Shown one piece after another: positions 6,845 to 8,545 of a stretch of DNA of 8,545 nt. The stretch is taken from positions 1 through 8,545 of the forward strand of contig JBFJVZ010000348.1 in assembly GCA_041623895.1 (NCBI GenBank). The letters run 5' to 3'. Numbering within the stretch: position 1 is the stretch's first letter; each line of letters begins with the position of its first letter. This stretch comes from JBFJVZ01 sp041623895. Its GTDB lineage: Bacteria; Planctomycetota; Planctomycetia; Pirellulales; Pirellulaceae. Both the position numbers and the translations under genes were made by a program. The notes below the pieces were generated by a model. That model had not been told where the DNA came from, did not search any database, and saw nothing but the letters and a program-made list of their open reading frames with translations.

Positions 6845-6914
6845 CCCAGGGCGAAGCTCCTGCTGAGCCGTGCTGTTCACGGATTGCAGATCGGCGGGCG
6901 CCTCGCCCCGCCCG
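6845..6914. repeat. Third, partly eroded pair of the same inverted repeat, ending at the stop codon of the next gene
   Basis: The left arm CCCAGGGCGAAGCTCCTGCT then GAGCCG is at 6845-6870. The right arm TCGGCGGGCGCCTCGCCCCG then CCCG is at 6891-6914; it lacks the first few bases of the usual arm and has a 2-base insertion. The spacer is 16-20 bases depending on alignment. The right arm ends 2 bases before the TAA (6919-6917, minus strand) of the membrane-protein gene, so it is positioned as that gene's 3' hairpin. Confidence 0.6.
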
Positions 6915-6916
6915 AC

Positions 6917-7711
6917 TTATTCGCCATCCTGGCGGCGCGTTGCAAAGAACCCCACGGCAGCCAGCCCTACCAGACTGAACAATACAGAGATCAGATAGAA
7001 GTTGGAGAAGATCGCGATCGACATCAGCAGCGCGATCGCTGTGCCGGCAGCCCATTTTGGCGGCAGCAACCACAATCCAAAGCCGGCCACGGTCTCGATC
7101 ACAACGACCTTGCGGCTGTACCACATGGCGATCTCGCGCAATGTCTCCTCCGCGAAGTTCTCGCGCAAAAGATTGAACACCCAGAAGTCTCGTTCGCGAA
7201 AATAGATATCCCAAAACACTTCGCCCGACCAATACTCCGCCGTCCATTTACCGATCGCACCGCCCAGCAGAATCATGGAAATGATCAGTCGGCTGAGAAA
7301 CGCGCCGCGGCGGAACATCATTTCCTGATCTGCATCGTCCATGCGAGTGACAAACCACAGATTCCAAAGCGACGTCCACCATGCAGTGACGAACGTCATG
7401 TCGTTGTAGCTGCCCTGATGCAGACAAAGCATCGATGCACCGGCAAACGTGATGATCGCGCAGGCGACGCGGACCCGCGAGGCAACAAAGATGCTGAAAA
7501 AGACTGAGCCAACCGTGGCCAAAAGTGCGATCCGCAACGTCCACTGGGATTCCAGCCAATCTGGAAAGAACGGATCGGCAAGTGGGATTTGCAAATAGAC
7601 CTGATCTGCAAGCTGGAAAAAACTCCACTTCCACATCAACGAAACGAACAGACAAATCTGCACGATGCGGTGCGCCGACACGGCTCGGGAATTATCGGCA
7701 GGCACGTTCAC
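6917..7711 (-). CDS. Polytopic membrane protein of unknown function (possibly HTTM/DoxX-like)
   Basis: This 264-residue protein has about seven hydrophobic segments, at roughly residues 16-34, 60-77, 82-98, 106-122, 140-156, 201-217 and 222-257. I do not recognise it with confidence. The pattern CLHQGSYNDM (96-105), then a basic-acidic linker (VTRMDDADQEMMFRR), then GGAIGKWTAEYWSGEVFW (150-167) is reminiscent of HTTM/DoxX-type bundles, where a Lys-containing helix end is followed by a Trp-Gly loop; this is a weak resemblance. The start is GTG at 7711-7709, well supported by AGGAGG seven bases upstream and by a GTGA overlap with the stop of the preceding gene. The gene is therefore translated as a pair with the small membrane-anchored protein upstream, and the two products may work together at the cytoplasmic membrane. 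It ends facing hisB. Confidence 0.7.
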   Translation of the reverse strand: MNVPADNSRAVSAHRIVQICLFVSLMWKWSFFQLADQVYLQIPLADPFFPDWLESQWTLRIALLATVGSVFFSIFVASRVRVACAIITFAGASMLCLHQGSYNDMTFVTAWWTSLWNLWFVTRMDDADQEMMFRRGAFLSRLIISMILLGGAIGKWTAEYWSGEVFWDIYFRERDFWVFNLLRENFAEETLREIAMWYSRKVVVIETVAGFGLWLLPPKWAAGTAIALLMSIAIFSNFYLISVLFSLVGLAAVGFFATRRQDGE

Positions 7712-8187
7712 CGCCCAGCCTCCTTGTCGGGCAAGCGAATCAATTCGTAGCCGCCATCAGCAACTGGCTTGGCGTGAAAACGTGTTGTCAGTGTCTGGCC
7801 GCGGTAGGAAGACTCAATCGTGACCCAGCGATCTTTGCCGTCGTTCAAATTTCGATATCGGCGACTGGCCCACGTCAATACCCGGGCAGGAAAATGATTG
7901 ATGTACCGCCACTCAGTCGTGTCGGCAAAGTCTTCGAAGATCGGATCGATAAACCCGGGTGGGATCTCGGTAACTTCGTAACGGTTGCCGAAGTTGTACA
8001 TCGACGGGATTGGCTGCTGAACCGACCACCAGGCGAACGAGTGACTGCGCAGATGAAAACGATGCAGCGAAGATGAAGCGACACTGGAGATAAACGGCGT
8101 GAGCAACAGCCAAACCACAACGATGGCAACCACCGCTACGATCAGGATGAACCCGATATCGGTTGATTTGCGATCTTGTTCGTTCAT
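7708..8187 (-). CDS. Small single-pass membrane protein of unknown function
   Basis: This 159-residue protein begins MNEQDRKSTD, then has one long hydrophobic helix (residues 11-31, IGFILIVAVVAIVVVWLLL…) and a soluble domain of about 125 residues rich in aromatics and Arg. Few acidic or basic residues precede the helix, so it may be an uncleaved anchor with the domain outside, but topology is uncertain. Notable stretches are FAWWSVQQPIPSMYNFGNRY (51-70), IPPGFIDPIFEDFADTTEWR (75-94) and WVTIESSYRGQTLTTRFHAK (121-140). I recognise no domain and see no catalytic motif or CxxC. The ATG at 8187 lacks a clear Shine-Dalgarno. Its stop TGA overlaps the GTG of the next gene, so the two form a compact two-gene unit. 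The sequence upstream is a repeat nest, so its promoter must be in the 37 bases before 8225 or within the repeats. Confidence 0.7.
   Translation of the reverse strand: MNEQDRKSTDIGFILIVAVVAIVVVWLLLTPFISSVASSSLHRFHLRSHSFAWWSVQQPIPSMYNFGNRYEVTEIPPGFIDPIFEDFADTTEWRYINHFPARVLTWASRRYRNLNDGKDRWVTIESSYRGQTLTTRFHAKPVADGGYELIRLPDKEAGR
7719..7724 (-). promoter_or_regulatory. Strong Shine-Dalgarno fixing a GTG start
   Basis: On the minus strand AGGAGG lies 7 bases before the GTG at 7711, inside the last codons of the upstream gene. It is the best ribosome binding site in the window, where most starts have weak ones. It decides for GTG and against later ATG codons. Confidence 0.85.
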
Positions 8188-8224
8188 GGGTGGATGCGAC
8201 TGGGCAAGGGCACGGTCGGGCCGC

Positions 8225-8240
8225 GGCCACGTAGGTGGCC
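8225..8240. repeat. Small perfect hairpin GGCCAC-GTAG-GTGGCC
   Basis: A perfect 6-bp inverted repeat (8225-8230 and 8235-8240) surrounds a 4-base loop. It lies 37 bases upstream of the minus-strand ATG at 8187 and touches the next repeat. It could be part of that repeat unit or a leader hairpin; there is nothing to choose between them. Confidence 0.5.
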
Positions 8241-8241
8241 A

Positions 8242-8318
8242 GGAAACAGGGGTCAGACCCCCAAAGCCGGAACGGCCCTACGGGTGCTTTGCATTATTGG
8301 GGTCTGACCCCTTTTTCC
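8242..8318. repeat. Inverted pair of GGGGTCAGACCCC palindromes
   Basis: GGGGTCAGACCCC at 8249-8261 is itself a 6+1+6 palindrome. Its reverse complement, GGGGTCTGACCCC, is at 8299-8311. Flanks also pair: GGAAA (8242-8246) with TTTCC near 8314-8318, and CAAAG with CTTTG inside. The whole can fold as a long hairpin, or as two small ones. I recall this motif as a dispersed REP-like repeat in several bacterial phyla, but no transposase is present in the window. Confidence 0.7.
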
Positions 8319-8321
8319 CAA

Positions 8322-8455
8322 AGCACCAGGCTTTGTCTCAAAACGGGAGGGCGAGGCTCCCGCCGAGCCGCACTTTGCCGAGAACGCAACGGCTCAGCGG
8401 GAGCTTCGCCCTCCCAGTTACCACGAATCTGAGTTTTGAGACAAAGCCTAGTGCT
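8322..8455. repeat. 134-bp nested palindrome with 23-bp terminal inverted repeats (MITE-like)
   Basis: The outer arms are 8322-8344 (AGCACCAGGCTTTGTCTCAA then AAC) and 8433-8455, reverse complements at 22 of 23 positions. Inside is another inverted pair: CGGGAGGGCGAGGCTCCCGC then CGAGCCG at 8344-8370, and its partner at 8390-8417, with a 19-base loop. The inner pair belongs to the same family as the repeats at 6505-6914. Total length, terminal repeats and absence of coding are MITE-like. No clear target-site duplication is seen at the ends. Confidence 0.75.
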
Positions 8456-8494
8456 GGAATTTGGAAATAACCTTGATCATGACGGTAGCCCATT

Positions 8495-8545
8495 GGTAAC
8501 CCGAAGCGTGAGCGAGGCGACAAATCACGCAATTCCCTCGCTCAC
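8495..8545. repeat. Partial inverted repeat GTGAGCGAGG…CCTCGCTCAC, cut by the window end
   Basis: GTGAGCGAGG at 8508-8517 pairs with CCTCGCTCAC at 8536-8545 around an 18-base loop. The left arm is preceded by GGTAACCCGAAGC (8495-8507), whose partner would lie beyond the window. I recall CCCGAAGCGTGAGCGAGG as a dispersed planctomycete repeat. Confidence 0.6.

Larger units (their letters stand above)
6498..6916. other. 419-bp repeat-filled gap between convergent genes
   Basis: I see no gene here. The gap is largely made of copies, some decayed, of one GC-rich repeat (consensus about GGGAGGGCGAGGCTCCCGC then CGAGCCG) in both orientations. Frames through it give low-complexity peptides such as GGRGSRRAE and GSAGASPS, which are repeat translations. 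A further decayed arm may lie at 6601-6625 (CGGGAGAGCGAAGCT then GGGCAGCTGA). The strong hairpin at 6690-6765 may end transcription from both sides. Confidence 0.6.
8188..8545. other. 358-bp gene-free repeat nest at the right edge
   Basis: I find no supportable gene here. Four unrelated palindromic elements follow one another with almost no unique sequence between them: a small hairpin, an inverted pair of GGGGTCAGACCCC, a nested 134-bp palindrome and a partial GTGAGCGAGG inverted repeat. Short frames across them, on either strand, translate the repeats and should not be annotated as proteins. Confidence 0.65.

Noticed and set aside
6498..6916. CRISPR array or insertion sequence in the repeat-rich gap
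   Set aside because: Repeats are inverted, imperfect and unevenly spaced with no unique equal-length spacers, and no transposase or cas gene is present.
6659..7507. 282-codon plus-strand frame
   Set aside because: It begins in repeats and runs antisense to the membrane-protein gene, giving a His/Gln/Arg-rich product with no hydrophobic or domain structure.
7525..8076. 183-codon plus-strand frame
   Set aside because: It is antisense to the coupled membrane pair, whose AGGAGG-supported start and hydrophobic helices favour the minus strand.

Overview
The window looks like chromosomal DNA of a planctomycete, probably of the Pirellulales/Rhodopirellula type. This rests on moderate GC, a CxxCH cytochrome with the GLTRRPDD…PLQYVVD…MNCFSCHGG style typical of that phylum, weak or absent Shine-Dalgarno sites in front of several genes, and the families of GC-rich inverted repeats that fill the gaps between genes. 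The assignment comes from recalled sequence character, not from a search.

Left part (1-3241), all on the minus strand. A threonine aldolase gene (2186-3241) is followed, with a one-base TGATG overlap, by a GT-C type membrane glycosyltransferase gene (588-2186). After a 94-bp gap with overlapping dyads comes the 5' end of a secreted c-type cytochrome gene that runs out of the window at base 1.

Middle part (3242-6497), plus strand. Divergent from the aldolase is a three-gene histidine block: hisD (histidinol dehydrogenase), hisC (histidinol-phosphate aminotransferase) and hisB (monofunctional imidazoleglycerol-phosphate dehydratase). Together they cover IGP to imidazole-acetol phosphate (HisB), transamination to histidinol phosphate (HisC) and oxidation of histidinol to histidine (HisD). 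The histidinol-phosphate phosphatase needed between HisC and HisD is not here. The hisD and hisC leaders carry related 22-bp palindromic repeats in opposite orientation.

Right part (6498-8545). A 419-bp repeat-filled gap separates hisB from a convergent minus-strand pair of unrecognised membrane proteins (7708-8187, then 6917-7711). The pair is joined by a GTGA overlap with a very good ribosome binding site. The last 358 bases carry no convincing gene. They are a nest of four different palindromic elements, including a 134-bp nested palindrome with near-perfect 23-bp outer inverted repeats and a final repeat cut by the window edge.

I see no transposase, CRISPR array, rRNA, tRNA, phage or defence gene. 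The coding content is ordinary. The less ordinary signals are the organised repeats, the structured his leaders and the uncharacterised membrane pair.
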